Assembly: GCF_013388255.1 (NCBI RefSeq)
Contig: NZ_CP058215.1
Span: forward strand, 2,347,332 to 2,411,331
Direction of reading: 5' to 3'
Length of the DNA: 64,000 nt
DNA from: Methanolobus zinderi
GTDB lineage: Archaea > Halobacteriota > Methanosarcinia > Methanosarcinales > Methanosarcinaceae
Shown: positions 36,049 to 45,680 of the stretch, one piece after another
Position numbering within the stretch: the stretch's first letter is position 1
Layout: the number at the start of each line of letters is the position of its first letter
The notes under the pieces: model-generated
The model's input: only the letters and a program-made list of their open reading frames with translations
The model's database searches: none
Told to the model about the DNA's origin: nothing
Translations under genes and position numbers: made by a program

Positions 36049-37950
36049 ATGGCTGACAGGACATGCGATACGCAGAGTTCCGGAATAAAGATTCTTGATG
36101 ATTCCACCATCAACAAAATAGCAGCAGGAGAGGTTGTAGAAAGACCCGCATCCGTTGTAAAAGAACTTATTGACAATTCCATAGATGCATATGCCACCGA
36201 TATTCGAGTGGAAATAAGGGGGTCGGGTACGAAAAATATTACTATTGTTGATAATGGTACAGGAATGAGCCATAAGGATGCATCACTGGCCTTTCAGAAA
36301 CATGCCACCAGTAAGATAAAAACTATCGAAGACCTCAATAGTGTAATGACCCTTGGCTTCCGGGGAGAGGCACTTGCTTCCATCGCCTCGGTTGCAAAAG
36401 TGGAGATGGTCACAAGGCAGAAGGAAGACATATCAGGCACCAAAGTGGTCGTGGACAACAAGGGTCTGAAAAGCATTTCAGCCGCAGGCTCTCCGGTGGG
36501 GACCACGATTTCCGTGGAAGACCTTTTCTATACCACACCCGCCCGCAGAAAGTACCTGAAAAGCATGAGGACCGAGCTGGCACATATAACCGATGTTGTA
36601 ACAAGATATGCAATCTCATATCCCGATATTTCCTTTACCCTTGTAAGTGATGGCAAAGAAATAGTAAGATCGCCCAGCTCACGTGATCTTCTGGACAGCA
36701 TAGTCCATCTTTATGGTGCGGATGTGGCGCGTTCACTGATCCCGCTGGAATTCGAGTCAGACCTTGTGTCCATATCTGGGTATGTGTCAAAGCCGGAACT
36801 TACAAGAAGCGGGAATGACCTGCAGGCATTTTTCATAAACGGCAGGAGCATTTCATCAAGACTCATAAGTAATGCTGTAAGACTGGGCTACTACACCCTG
36901 CTTCCGAAGGGAAGATACCCCGCAGCTTTTTTGAAATTCACAATAGACCCGAAATTTGTGGATGTCAATGTACATCCCACCAAGAGGGAAGTGCGCCTGA
37001 GTCATGAAAAAGAGATTGAAAATATGATAATCAGGGCGGTGGAGGATGCTCTGGCTTCAACGGACCTCATCCCCGAGGCAAAGGTCGGAAAAAAGGAGAC
37101 CGCATTCCAGTCAACCATATCGGGACCTGTGAAAAGCACATCAACGGCAGAAGAAAAAAAAGAAGCATCATCAGAAAGCATAAGTGCTGATGACAGGCAA
37201 CAGACAGAGAGTTACATATCTGATGCAGAGGTCAGGGAGAAAGCTGCAGTTGTAAAGGAAGCCAGGGAAGCATACCACTATCCCCTTAAAGATACACAGA
37301 GGAGATTGAAGAAAAGCGAAAGGCTGCAGGTCCAGCATGACAGCGAAACAGCTTCTGATGTACAGGGTCCGCTCAATACCAGTGATGTCAGTATATACGG
37401 CCAGTTCGCAGACCTCTATCTCATAGTCCAAAGCGAAGATAAACTTATCCTGATCGATCAGCATGCTGCACATGAACGTATCATGTACGAGCAGGTGCTG
37501 AAAATGAAGGAGCTGGGCTGGCAGGAACTGATAACCCCCGTGACCCTTGACCTCAGTATAAAGGAGAAGACCATTATCGAGGATTATATCCCGTCACTGG
37601 AGCAGATGGGTTTTGCAATATCCGAATTCGGGCAGAACAGCTATGTGGTTACAACAACACCCAGCATATTCGGAAAAGTAGAGGACACAACGGTAGTTCA
37701 TGACATAATATCCGATCTGCTCTCACAGGGCAGGGTAAAGGAGGATACTGAAATTTATGAAAGGCTTTGCAGCACCATGGCTTGCAGGGCGGCAATAAAG
37801 GCCGGGGCAGAATGCACATCTGAGCAGATGCAGGAACTTATCAGACAGCTTATGATGTGTGAAAATCCATATACATGTCCGCATGGCCGACCAACCATGA
37901 TATCCTTCACGAAAGACAAACTGGGACGTATGTTCGGAAGAACCGGATAA
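36049..37950 (+). CDS. mutL: DNA mismatch repair protein MutL, endonuclease type
   Basis: The 633-residue product has the GHKL ATPase part (NKIAAGEVVERPASVVKELIDNSIDA, DNGTGM, GFRGEALASIASV), a variable Lys/Glu/Ser linker (about 350-440) and the dimerisation domain. This holds the metal-binding endonuclease motif DQHAAHERIMYE (DQHA-x2-E-x4-E), ACRAAIKAG and CPHGRP. These mark a nicking MutL, as found in bacteria without MutH. GAGGAAAGTAAA precedes the ATG. Confidence 0.97.
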   Translation: MADRTCDTQSSGIKILDDSTINKIAAGEVVERPASVVKELIDNSIDAYATDIRVEIRGSGTKNITIVDNGTGMSHKDASLAFQKHATSKIKTIEDLNSVMTLGFRGEALASIASVAKVEMVTRQKEDISGTKVVVDNKGLKSISAAGSPVGTTISVEDLFYTTPARRKYLKSMRTELAHITDVVTRYAISYPDISFTLVSDGKEIVRSPSSRDLLDSIVHLYGADVARSLIPLEFESDLVSISGYVSKPELTRSGNDLQAFFINGRSISSRLISNAVRLGYYTLLPKGRYPAAFLKFTIDPKFVDVNVHPTKREVRLSHEKEIENMIIRAVEDALASTDLIPEAKVGKKETAFQSTISGPVKSTSTAEEKKEASSESISADDRQQTESYISDAEVREKAAVVKEAREAYHYPLKDTQRRLKKSERLQVQHDSETASDVQGPLNTSDVSIYGQFADLYLIVQSEDKLILIDQHAAHERIMYEQVLKMKELGWQELITPVTLDLSIKEKTIIEDYIPSLEQMGFAISEFGQNSYVVTTTPSIFGKVEDTTVVHDIISDLLSQGRVKEDTEIYERLCSTMACRAAIKAGAECTSEQMQELIRQLMMCENPYTCPHGRPTMISFTKDKLGRMFGRTG

Positions 37951-37991
37951 GGTCGGTAAATTTTAAAAGTATGGAGTACAATTGACCTGAG

Positions 37992-39008
37992 ATGATCGAC
38001 CCGGTAAATAAATCCAAGATTCCAGATGAATGGCTTGATCGCTCAAAAATGCCCCGCAAGGAGCTCGAAGATGGCATAAGGAGCGGAATGCTTGTTGTGT
38101 TGAGCGACGGCTCTGTTCTGAAGAGAGGATATACCACCGGGACAACCGCCGCACTGGCTGCAAAGGCAGCTGTGATGTCACTTAAGAAAGACATAAAACA
38201 TGTTTCTGTACCCACACCAGTGGGACTGCGTGCCGAAATTGATGTCAGGGCAAATAACGGACATGCGGTTGTGGAAAAAATCAATAATGACCATGAGTCA
38301 GATATTACAAGAGGCCTTGAATTCGTAGCCGATGCAAAGGAAGCGGATGAGATAAATGTCTATGCGGGTCAGGGAATAGGTATTGTTACCCGAAGCGGCC
38401 TTGAATCCAAAAAAGGACACCCTGCAATCAATCCGCGCCCCATGGAACAGATAAAGACATCTATAAAAGAGGCTGTGGAGGAACTGGGCTTAAAGGGTGC
38501 CGAAGTTACGATCTATCTTCCGGAAGGAAAAGAGATCGCTAAAAAGACACTCAACAGCCGTATCGGAGTTATTGACGGAATTTCAATTCTCGGGACCACC
38601 GGTTTTGTCGAGCCTTGGAACGACCATCTGGGAGAGATGAAAGGCGATCTAATTCGGGATTCCGATAAAGTTGTACTCACAACCGGAAGGATCGGAATAC
38701 GATATTCTACCATGCTGTTCCCGGACCATACCGTCGTACTTGCTGGCAGCCGTATCAGCGAGGCACTGGAAGCTGCAAAAGGAGATGTTGTGATATGTGG
38801 CCTCCCGGGACTTGTCCTCAAATGGGGAGATCCTGAAATGCTCAAAGACAGCGGTTATGCCACTGTCGTTGAAATGCTGGAACTGGATCCTGAAAATGAG
38901 CGGCTTAAAAAAGCCTTCAACATGGCAGTTGAAAAAGGAAATGGTGCCCGTATTGTGATCGTTCACAGGGACGGCACGGTGCTCATGGACAGCGGTGAGA
39001 AAGAATGA
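37992..39008 (+). CDS. cbiD: Cobalt-precorrin-5B C1-methyltransferase CbiD
   Basis: The 338-residue enzyme of the anaerobic cobalamin pathway methylates C1 of the corrin ring. Signatures: [53 protein letters not shown] and [12 protein letters not shown]. Its stop overlaps the start of cbiE (ATGA), so the two are translationally coupled. It follows mutL by 42 bp on the same strand. Confidence 0.96.
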   Translation: MIDPVNKSKIPDEWLDRSKMPRKELEDGIRSGMLVVLSDGSVLKRGYTTGTTAALAAKAAVMSLKKDIKHVSVPTPVGLRAEIDVRANNGHAVVEKINNDHESDITRGLEFVADAKEADEINVYAGQGIGIVTRSGLESKKGHPAINPRPMEQIKTSIKEAVEELGLKGAEVTIYLPEGKEIAKKTLNSRIGVIDGISILGTTGFVEPWNDHLGEMKGDLIRDSDKVVLTTGRIGIRYSTMLFPDHTVVLAGSRISEALEAAKGDVVICGLPGLVLKWGDPEMLKDSGYATVVEMLELDPENERLKKAFNMAVEKGNGARIVIVHRDGTVLMDSGEKE

Positions 39009-39586
39009 TAGTCGTGGGTGTGGGTGTCGGTCCGAAGATGCTTACACAGGAAGCCATTGAAGCTATAAGCAATGCCCCTGTCGTGTATGGTTCCAAAAGG
39101 GCTATCGAACTTGCGCAGGACCATATAAAGTCTGAAGCCCATCCCATCAAGAGTTTCAAAAATCTCCACCTCCTGCCTGCTGACGCAGTCATACTTTCCA
39201 CAGGAGACCCTATGTTCTCAGGGCTTGGGAAGTTCGCATCAGAAAATGACAGGGTAATTACGGGAGTATCGTCCATACAGGCTGCATGTGCTCGTTTTCA
39301 TGTTGAGATGTCAAACCTTGCCATGATAACAGCCCACGGCAGGGATCCTGCTCCCGCAAAGGAAGCACTGATAAGCGAGCTGGAACTTGGCAAGAATATA
39401 TTCATGCTTCCCGCCGATACATTCGGACCCGTGGAAGTGGCGGAGATCCTGGAGGATATGAACATCGATGCCAGAATCTGCATCTATGAGAATATCGGAT
39501 ACCCTGATGAGAGAGCGGTTTGTGGTAGCACAGCTGAACCCCCTGCAAACACATCAAACATGTATTGCCTGCTGGTTATCAGGTAA
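39005..39586 (+). CDS. cbiE: Cobalt-precorrin-7 C5-methyltransferase CbiE
   Basis: The 193-residue SAM-dependent tetrapyrrole methylase starts [20 protein letters not shown] and has the family's [13 protein letters not shown] and [12 protein letters not shown] loops. It methylates C5 of the corrin ring; the decarboxylating partner CbiT is not fused here. It overlaps cbiD by 4 nt. The cobalt importer genes follow after 272 bp. Confidence 0.95.
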   Translation: MIVVGVGVGPKMLTQEAIEAISNAPVVYGSKRAIELAQDHIKSEAHPIKSFKNLHLLPADAVILSTGDPMFSGLGKFASENDRVITGVSSIQAACARFHVEMSNLAMITAHGRDPAPAKEALISELELGKNIFMLPADTFGPVEVAEILEDMNIDARICIYENIGYPDERAVCGSTAEPPANTSNMYCLLVIR

Positions 39587-39786
39587 TATCAAGTAAATTT
39601 ACTTTTTTTATTTACAGATATATAATTACACCACTCTCAATTCAGCGTATTTTCAGATAGATAATTAACTAACCTGGAAAGACGTGGACTATATAGGACA
39701 TATAAGTTGCTAAAACACATATTCATATTACTATTTTAGCTTACGACAATTATCCATAGAGCGAATCGTTATCTTTATATGCAATA

Positions 39787-39827
39787 ACAAATTACAACAA
39801 TTTGTAAAAATCAAATATAGTTGATTT
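39787..39827. promoter_or_regulatory. Two inverted repeats ahead of cbiM, likely operator
   Basis: ACAAATT-(5)-AATTTGT (39787-39805) and AAATCAA-(6)-TTGATTT (39808-39827) lie side by side, 32-72 bp before the cbiM start. A TATA-like TTTATAT near 39774-39780 places the transcript start near 39800, inside the first repeat, where a metal-dependent repressor would block transcription. The regulator is unknown. Confidence 0.5.
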
Positions 39828-39858
39828 GCATTCATTATAAAATAGAAGGTGATACTAG

Positions 39859-40554
39859 TTGCATATATTCGAAGGTTTTCTGCCCTCTCCATGGTGGCAG
39901 ATATGGTTTGTGATCTCTATTCCCGTAATATTGTATGGTATGTACCAGCTGAACAAACTGGTTAGCGAGAGGCGTGAAGTAGTGCCCTTGCTAGCCGTTG
40001 CAGGTGCATTTATATTTGTGCTTTCATCCCTGAAACTTCCTTCAGTGACAGGAAGTTCCTCTCACCCAACCGGTACAGGCATGTCAGCAATCCTCTTTGG
40101 ACCTGCCATTACTGCCGTATTAAGCGTAATCGTACTGCTGTACCAGTCACTGTTCCTGGCACATGGCGGTCTGACCACGCTGGGTGCAAACGTGTTTTCA
40201 ATGGGGATAGCCGGTCCTTTTGTTGCATTCATGTTCTACAAAGCAGCATCAAAGGCAGGCATGAATTTCTATCTGAATGTATTCCTCGCAACAGCCATTG
40301 CAGACTGGGTGACCTATGTCGTAACTTCCTTACAGCTTGCTCTGGCATTCCCTTCGGCAGAAGGCGGCGTGCTTGGATCGTTCACAGCATTTGCAGCTGT
40401 TTTTGCAACAACACAGGTACCCCTTGCAATCATGGAAGGTGCACTCACTGCATTGATCATGAAGTATGTGGTACAGATAAAGAGCGATGTGCTCGTGGAC
40501 CTTAATGTACTCACATCATCTGCTGTCACAAAACTCAAGGAGACCATGCAATGA
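39859..40554 (+). CDS. cbiM: Cobalt ECF transporter S component CbiM
   Basis: The 231-residue membrane protein begins MHIFEGFLPSP; the N-terminal Met-His is the metal ligand in CbiM/NikM, so the start matters. It is a TTG at 39859 with AAGGTGAT upstream, giving exactly that N-terminus. Further family segments: GSSSHPTGTGMSAILFGP and FLAHGGLTTLGANVFSMGIAGP. Cobalt rather than nickel is inferred from neighbours cbiN and cbiD/E. Confidence 0.96.
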   Translation: MHIFEGFLPSPWWQIWFVISIPVILYGMYQLNKLVSERREVVPLLAVAGAFIFVLSSLKLPSVTGSSSHPTGTGMSAILFGPAITAVLSVIVLLYQSLFLAHGGLTTLGANVFSMGIAGPFVAFMFYKAASKAGMNFYLNVFLATAIADWVTYVVTSLQLALAFPSAEGGVLGSFTAFAAVFATTQVPLAIMEGALTALIMKYVVQIKSDVLVDLNVLTSSAVTKLKETMQ

Positions 40555-40835
40555 AATTAGAATATATTGTCGGCATAATTGTGATACTGTTTGCAGTACA
40601 GTTCCTCTATGGAGTAGCGGCCAACCCGGATTCTGAATTCGGCGGTGCAGACGGTGCAGCAGAAGATGTAATTGCAAGCATAAATCCCGATTATGAACCC
40701 TGGTTCGGTGGTATCGGCTTTGAACCCCCTGGTGGCGAGACCGAAAGTCTGCTCTTTGCTCTTCAGGCAGCATTCGGTGCAGTTATAATTGGATACGTGA
40801 TTGGATATTATAAAGGAAAGAGCGAGGCAAACTAA
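40551..40835 (+). CDS. cbiN: Cobalt transporter small subunit CbiN
   Basis: The 94-residue product has two transmembrane helices flanking an extracellular loop with the CbiN pattern SEFGGADGAAEDVIASINPDYEPW. It assists metal loading of CbiM. It overlaps cbiM by 4 nt (ATGA) with AGGAG upstream. CbiN is usually specific to cobalt systems, supporting cobalt as substrate. Confidence 0.95.
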   Translation: MKLEYIVGIIVILFAVQFLYGVAANPDSEFGGADGAAEDVIASINPDYEPWFGGIGFEPPGGETESLLFALQAAFGAVIIGYVIGYYKGKSEAN

Positions 40836-40844
40836 CACCATTCA

Positions 40845-40869
40845 TTATGCCTCTTCGAAAGAGGCATAA
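40845..40869 (+). terminator. Stem-loop between cbiN and cbiQ
   Basis: A perfect 11-bp stem TTATGCCTCTT/AAGAGGCATAA with a 3-nt loop, 9 bp after the cbiN stop, followed by pyrimidine-rich sequence with a T5 run. It probably ends or attenuates the cbiMN message, making cbiQO a separate or weaker unit. Confidence 0.6.
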
Positions 40870-41048
40870 CCCCCTTCATTTCTTCTTTTTATTTGGCCAT
40901 GTCAGATTAATTACAGAAATCAATTTACCTTTAATATTAATGGAAGATATCTACCAGTATAGTTCCAAGCAAACTTTGCAGTGTGGTTTTACTTTTAAGA
41001 TTTAACTTCTTACTGATAGTGGTTTCAAACGAAATGCTTATCAATAAG

Positions 41049-41085
41049 TAAAATATCTTATTTCCTTACATATGTAAGCAAAAAC
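41049..41085. promoter_or_regulatory. Palindrome upstream of cbiQ
   Basis: Within AT-rich sequence the perfect palindrome CTTACATATGTAAG occurs at about 41065-41078, 53 bp before cbiQ, next to TATA-like stretches. It may be an operator for a separate cbiQO promoter; it does not resemble the repeats before cbiM. Confidence 0.35.
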
Positions 41086-41130
41086 AAATAAAATCAATTT
41101 TACTTATAGTTAATCAAACAGGGTTGAAAC

Positions 41131-41913
41131 ATGGCTCATATACTGGATGACTACGCCGTACTAAGTCCTCTTAGATATAAAAACAACTGGCTCAAGTTAG
41201 CCATAGTTACCTTTGGGATTCTTGCAGGTGTTTCATCCAACTCCCCCTTCGTTCCTTTAATCATAGCTTTATGCATGGGTTTCGCAACAGTTTCTTTTGG
41301 AAAGATCCCTGCAAAATTCTACATGAGATTACTGGCAGTACCTGCTGGTTTTGTACTTGTAAGTGTTATAATAATAGCATTTTTCTTTGGAGAAGGCGTT
41401 AACCTTTTTGCATTTGATGTACTGGGTTTCACGCTCGGTGTAAGTTCAGAAGGACTTAATATGGCTCTGCTGGTGCTTGCAAGGACCCTGGGAGGTATGT
41501 CATGTCTGTTCTTCCTCTCCCTGACCACCCCAATGATAGAACTGTTCTCGGTGCTAAAGGCAACAAAATTCCCTGATTCTTTTATCGAAATCGCGATGAT
41601 GATGTATCGCTATATATTCGTCTTTCTGGAAGTTGCAATGAGTGTAAAATACGCACAAACAGTCAGGCTTGGATACAAGGACTTCAGGACGTCTTTCAAT
41701 TCAATGGTAATGCTCGGCACAAATCTCTTCATAAGGTCATGGGAACAGGGAGAAAAGCTATATTTATCAATGAACTCAAGATGCTATGACGGAAAGCTGA
41801 TAGTATTCGACGAAAAAAGACCTGTTAAGTTGGCAGAGATTGCACTGACATCAGCTTACTTCGCACTGGTTATAGCAGTATTCTACCTTACCAGGGACAT
41901 GCCTTTTGTTTGA
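41131..41913 (+). CDS. cbiQ: Cobalt ECF transporter T component CbiQ
   Basis: The 260-residue membrane protein has about five to six helices and the two coupling motifs that contact the ATPase: the A-R-A/G type motif appears as [10 protein letters not shown] and [10 protein letters not shown] near 185-225. It links CbiM to CbiO. Its end nearly overlaps the cbiO start (gap 10 bp). It lies 295 bp after cbiN with its own upstream palindrome. Confidence 0.94.
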   Translation: MAHILDDYAVLSPLRYKNNWLKLAIVTFGILAGVSSNSPFVPLIIALCMGFATVSFGKIPAKFYMRLLAVPAGFVLVSVIIIAFFFGEGVNLFAFDVLGFTLGVSSEGLNMALLVLARTLGGMSCLFFLSLTTPMIELFSVLKATKFPDSFIEIAMMMYRYIFVFLEVAMSVKYAQTVRLGYKDFRTSFNSMVMLGTNLFIRSWEQGEKLYLSMNSRCYDGKLIVFDEKRPVKLAEIALTSAYFALVIAVFYLTRDMPFV

Positions 41914-41923
41914 GGTGAAAACA

Positions 41924-43276
41924 ATGACGATATTAGAAACAAAGAATCTTACATTTTCATATCCGGACGGTACGGTTGCCCTGGAGGACATTAGCGTCAG
42001 GATTGAAAAAGGCAAGAAAATAGCTTTCGTCGGACGTAATGGTTCAGGCAAATCCACACTGTTCCTTTCAATGAACGGTACTCACAGACCAAAGAAAGGA
42101 GAGATACTCTTTCATGGCAAGTCATTGAAATACGATTCAAAGTCCCTCAGAGAGGTTAGAAAGAACATCGGTATTGTTTTTCAGAACTCAGACGACCAGA
42201 TATTCGCTCCCACTATTTACCAAGATGTTGCCTTCGGACCCACAAACCTGGGCTATTCAAAAGAGAAGGTACAGGAGATCGTTCACAAGACATTGGAATA
42301 TGTCGGACTGATGCACCTGAAGGACAAGCCACCTCACCACTTAAGCGGAGGTCAGAAAAAAAGGGTTGCGATCGCAGGCATTGTGGCCATGGACCCTGAG
42401 ATAATCATCCTTGATGAACCTCTTGCCAATCTGGACCCGGTGGGTGCCGATGAAGTAATGGACCTGCTCAACGAACAGAGCTATTTTGGAAAGACCATAA
42501 TTATTTCAACTCATGACGTAGACCTGGCCTATAGCTGGGCAGATTACATCTTTTTGATGAACGAGCATAAGATCATCAGCGAAGGCACGCCGGAAGAGAT
42601 ATTCATGGAGACCGAGAAGTTAAAGGCTGCTCACCTCAGAAGGCCTGCAACACTGGAGATTTACGAAGAGATCAAAAGGCGAGGGATGGCCAGGAATAAC
42701 TGTTGTCCCAGAGACATCCCCGATCTTGTTCATGCTCTGCGTTCCCAGCATTTACTATGGGTGGATGTCACCCCGGAGGTAAAAGAGGGAGATTATATCA
42801 ACCTCGGTGTCTTCTATGGCGAATACGCCCAGAATTCTGACTATGAAGCCGCAAATTGTAAAGTACTCCACATCCATGACGATGGCCTTGCCATAGTTGA
42901 AATGGACAGGAAGGCCTTCAGGGCAGGCTCTATCGGAGTATATGATACTGCCAGATATTCCGGAGGAGAGTTTACGGAAATCATAAAGCGTGACGGTATC
43001 GAGTGTGTGGGCGCCATGGGCAAGAAAAGCAAGCTGCTGGCTGAAAAGGAGGACATTTACCTCGATGTGACCGCAGGAGTCATTGACCGTTCCATACTCA
43101 ATGCACTTGCAGGGCAGAGATGCCTGATCCTCACACATGGAGGAATGGTACATCATGCAATGGACAGGATAAAGGCCTATCTGGAAAAAAGTGGAATCAA
43201 TATTCCGGTAAGTATTATCAATCCCGGCGCAGATGAGCCAGTAAATCAGGAAGTCACCGAAAGCATGACGACATGA
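41924..43276 (+). CDS. cbiO: Cobalt ECF ATPase CbiO with extra C-terminal domain
   Basis: Residues 1-245 are a complete ABC ATPase: Walker [10 protein letters not shown] near 38, Q-loop [12 protein letters not shown], signature LSGGQKKR, Walker [14 protein letters not shown] and H-loop STHD. About 205 more residues follow, absent from ordinary CbiO (about 270 residues). They start with [23 protein letters not shown] and contain [19 protein letters not shown] and [14 protein letters not shown]. The extension could be a sensor or a fused separate protein; I do not recognise it. ATG at 41924 is chosen from GAGGTGA 5 nt upstream; the TTG at 41906 is rejected. Confidence 0.95.
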   Translation: MTILETKNLTFSYPDGTVALEDISVRIEKGKKIAFVGRNGSGKSTLFLSMNGTHRPKKGEILFHGKSLKYDSKSLREVRKNIGIVFQNSDDQIFAPTIYQDVAFGPTNLGYSKEKVQEIVHKTLEYVGLMHLKDKPPHHLSGGQKKRVAIAGIVAMDPEIIILDEPLANLDPVGADEVMDLLNEQSYFGKTIIISTHDVDLAYSWADYIFLMNEHKIISEGTPEEIFMETEKLKAAHLRRPATLEIYEEIKRRGMARNNCCPRDIPDLVHALRSQHLLWVDVTPEVKEGDYINLGVFYGEYAQNSDYEAANCKVLHIHDDGLAIVEMDRKAFRAGSIGVYDTARYSGGEFTEIIKRDGIECVGAMGKKSKLLAEKEDIYLDVTAGVIDRSILNALAGQRCLILTHGGMVHHAMDRIKAYLEKSGINIPVSIINPGADEPVNQEVTESMTT

Positions 43277-43412
43277 TGCTCATTATTTTTATTTGACTAC
43301 AGGCCCCATTGGATACCTTCAAAATATGAAGGGATTTTCCCATGCATTGAACTGTACAATCCTAAGTATCCAAAATCTGCAGCACAGTGATTTTTCTTTT
43401 TCCCGCATGTTT

Positions 43413-44027
43413 TCATTCCAGATCCAATCCCAGAAGGAAAGTTCCGATATGTAGTTTACTTTTAGAAAGGATCTTGGACTTGAGATACTCATCGGTCAGT
43501 CTCGAGGGTGATGCGATCACAGCTTCAGAAACAAAATCCATACTTTCAATTCCTTTCCATGGTTTCCCGCTTATCACAAGGACTGGAGCTTTAGGCTTCT
43601 TCCTCAATTCCCGTATCTTTTGACAATTGACAACTATATTTCCGAATACGCAATGTTCACTGGAATTCTGATACATGTCCATTTCATCAGGATCACTGAT
43701 ATCCCTTCCGATAATTTCTCCACCATGCATGATCTTAAGATTATCCCTGGGCCATTCATAGTCTTTGTTTGTTATAAAAGCCAGTAAAATATCGGCCCTT
43801 AAGGCCTGTTTTACTCCTATATTGCGTTTTTTACCGAAGTATGATGAACCCGTTAGCCCATCCTGCACCTCAAGCTGCCTTATTTGTATTATGTCATGTT
43901 CATCAAGAAGGAAGGCTTTTTCAACTCCTCTTGTTGCATGAAGCAGACCTATAGCATTCTCAGCTGCCGCTAAACGCAGAATGTTCCCTTTTGTCCACTG
44001 ATTTTCTATTTTGTTTGCCGGAATCAC
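43413..44027 (-). CDS. Conserved protein of unknown function beside the cobalt genes
   Basis: The 204-residue soluble product has no signal or membrane segment and no family I can name. Visible features are a basic patch (SYFGKKRNIGVKQALR), WPRDNLKIMHGGEIIGRDI, SSEHCVFGNIVVNC and VLVISGKPWKGI. GTG start at 44027 with GGTGGAT upstream. It lies between cbiO (convergent) and an ArsR-type regulator on the same strand. A role with metals is only suggested by place. Confidence 0.7.
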   Translation of the reverse strand: MIPANKIENQWTKGNILRLAAAENAIGLLHATRGVEKAFLLDEHDIIQIRQLEVQDGLTGSSYFGKKRNIGVKQALRADILLAFITNKDYEWPRDNLKIMHGGEIIGRDISDPDEMDMYQNSSEHCVFGNIVVNCQKIRELRKKPKAPVLVISGKPWKGIESMDFVSEAVIASPSRLTDEYLKSKILSKSKLHIGTFLLGLDLE

Positions 44028-44225
44028 ACAAATCCACCAAATATGATTTAAATCAATATTACTTGTTTAACATTAAGCAGGTTTATTGTATATATAATAA
44101 CCGCAAAAAGCAATTTTCCAAAAAACCACTCAGGCGAATACCACTGCCGGCCTATGATCCACAACTTTTGCCTGGCAGCTTCCTGCAGATCGCTGGAAAA
44201 CAATTAAAAGACGCATAGAGAATGA

Positions 44226-44780
44226 TCATTGGTCATCAATCCGAATATTCAGGCGTAATTTAGCGATGGGTTCAAGTTTTTTCCAGACAACCGTTGAGTT
44301 TTCTCTGATAGTACATTTTTGAACGGTCTGGTTGCAGAACTCCCCGTTTAGTTCATATATGAAAAATCCTTCATCACCATTTGTTGCGATTACCTGCTCC
44401 TTTCCATTCAACTTTTTGGTTTCGATAATTGCCACTTCGTTCAATATATCAAGGATATTGGTACCTTTTTTTACTTTCACATCTTTAGTCGGTGCGAGGA
44501 TGTCAAGTGATCTGGCAACATCTTTATTGTTGATTCCCAGAACATGCGTTTTACCATAGATATGTCTTTTTATGAGATTTGCTTCTTCAAGAATATTTAT
44601 ATGCTTTGATACTACGGGAACCGATAGATCCTGCTCACGAGCCAGTTCAGATATATATTTTTCATTCTCATACAAACTCTGGATCATCCTCAATCTTGTT
44701 TTGCTGTCCAGTGCATAAAATAATTTTAAGAATCTCAATGTTGCAGCTTCATATTCAGTTACGTTAGCTTCTGAGCTCAT
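44226..44780 (-). CDS. ArsR-type winged-helix regulator
   Basis: The 184-residue product has an N-terminal winged helix of the ArsR/SmtB type (ALDSKTRLRMIQSLYENEKYISELAREQDLSVPVVSKHINILEEANLIK, about 20-75). A C-terminal sensor-like part of about 100 residues follows, with two Cys (EFCNQTVQKC). ATG at 44780 is preferred over 44804 because the TATA box AAATATATA (44806-44814) lies about 26-30 nt before it, implying a leaderless mRNA. Its place among cobalt and nickel genes suggests a metal-responsive role; the effector is not shown. Confidence 0.85.
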   Translation of the reverse strand: MSSEANVTEYEAATLRFLKLFYALDSKTRLRMIQSLYENEKYISELAREQDLSVPVVSKHINILEEANLIKRHIYGKTHVLGINNKDVARSLDILAPTKDVKVKKGTNILDILNEVAIIETKKLNGKEQVIATNGDEGFFIYELNGEFCNQTVQKCTIRENSTVVWKKLEPIAKLRLNIRIDDQ

Positions 44781-44814
44781 ATATATACATGGAATGCAAA
44801 ACAAGTATATATTT
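44781..44814. promoter_or_regulatory. Inverted repeat over the ArsR-type promoter
   Basis: ATATATAC (44781-44788) and GTATATAT (44805-44812) are perfect inverted arms enclosing the region from the TATA box to the start codon. This is a plausible autoregulatory site, though both arms are AT-rich. Confidence 0.4.
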
Positions 44815-44933
44815 AGTTCTTATCTGTATTGTCAATTTTAATTAAAGATTATATCTTCAAAAGATAATACCATAAGATCTTCATGGATAGGAATTGAATA
44901 TAAAAAGAGACATTAACAAAAAGAAAGTATAAT

Positions 44934-44960
44934 AAAAAAAAGATCCTGCCATTTGGCAGG
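44934..44960 (-). terminator. Intrinsic-type terminator after the 64-aa gene
   Basis: On the minus strand CCTGCC-AAAT-GGCAGG is followed by ATCTTTTTTTT. It starts 26 nt after the stop at 44986; a clean stem plus T-run. Confidence 0.75.
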
Positions 44961-44985
44961 CTCCAAAAATTCAAGAAAAAGGAAT

Positions 44986-45180
44986 TTACGCTTTGACAGC
45001 TACCAATGAGAGGCCAAGTTTGCTTTCAACTTCCTCTATCTGCTTCAAATCGTCAGCAGACAGCTCGGCATTCTTAATGTCCTGTCCTGAAAATGCCAGA
45101 AGTGTAACATCCAGTTTCTTTTCAAGTTCTTCGATGGTCTTTACTGTTGATTCGTCAAGTTTTGAATAACTCCATAACAT
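44986..45180 (-). CDS. Small helical protein with a duplicated motif (64 aa)
   Basis: The 64-residue acidic product contains the same motif twice, IEELEKKLDVTLLAF (residues 17-31) and IEEVESKLGLSLVAV (48-62), each an amphipathic helix followed by a beta-like strand. A strong ribosome site (GGAGG, 8 nt spacing) and a clean terminator frame the gene, so it looks like a highly expressed single-gene unit. It lies between the ArsR-type regulator and the CDF exporter. Function unknown. Confidence 0.8.
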   Translation of the reverse strand: MLWSYSKLDESTVKTIEELEKKLDVTLLAFSGQDIKNAELSADDLKQIEEVESKLGLSLVAVKA

Positions 45181-45680
45181 CTATTAATCCTCCGTGCACC
45201 TTAGCTTAAAGTTTACACATGCTTTGGAAAGCTTTTCGGGCTATTAAAAGATTACTTTCGTTATTCTTAAAAGATAGATCATATTATCTAAAATTGCAAT
45301 ATTTGTTTCTGTTTTTCATTTCTGTTTTAACAACTTAGGATAACGTGGTTTATTTTTTTAGTTAAATATTCCAAAAAGTCGTGTGCTACTTCTTTTTGAT
45401 AATCTGACATACAATTTACCCAGTACAGAGATTTCTTTAAGAAAAATACAGCGCATTAGAAGCAATAAACTTCCCGGTACTCATGTTACAGAAAGCATTT
45501 TTGGAACATACGCAAAATACAAGACTAGAGGATTTCGGGCAGGGTTGCCGCCTGCAGCAACTACAGGAAAGATCAGACACAACTCCTTATCTTTGAAAGA
45601 TATGTTTTTAACGAACATAATATATCTAACATTAATAGATAACAATTACCATAAAGGCTTGATTTCACGGAGAAACAGAT
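45181..45680. other. Intergenic stretch upstream of the CDF gene, no gene supported
   Basis: AT-rich. An open frame at 45383-45709 overlaps the CDF start and lacks a ribosome site, so it is rejected. At about 45626-45644 TATCT-(9)-AGATA is an inverted repeat near a TATA-like ATAATATAT (45617-45625), about 40-60 bp before the CDF start. A small stem GTTGC-(8)-GCAAC lies near 45546-45563. Confidence 0.4.

Noticed and set aside
39587-39858. Cobalamin riboswitch before cbiM
   Set aside because: No B12-box-like sequence or extended GC-rich fold; the stretch is AT-rich with simple palindromes, and such riboswitches are not expected in archaea.
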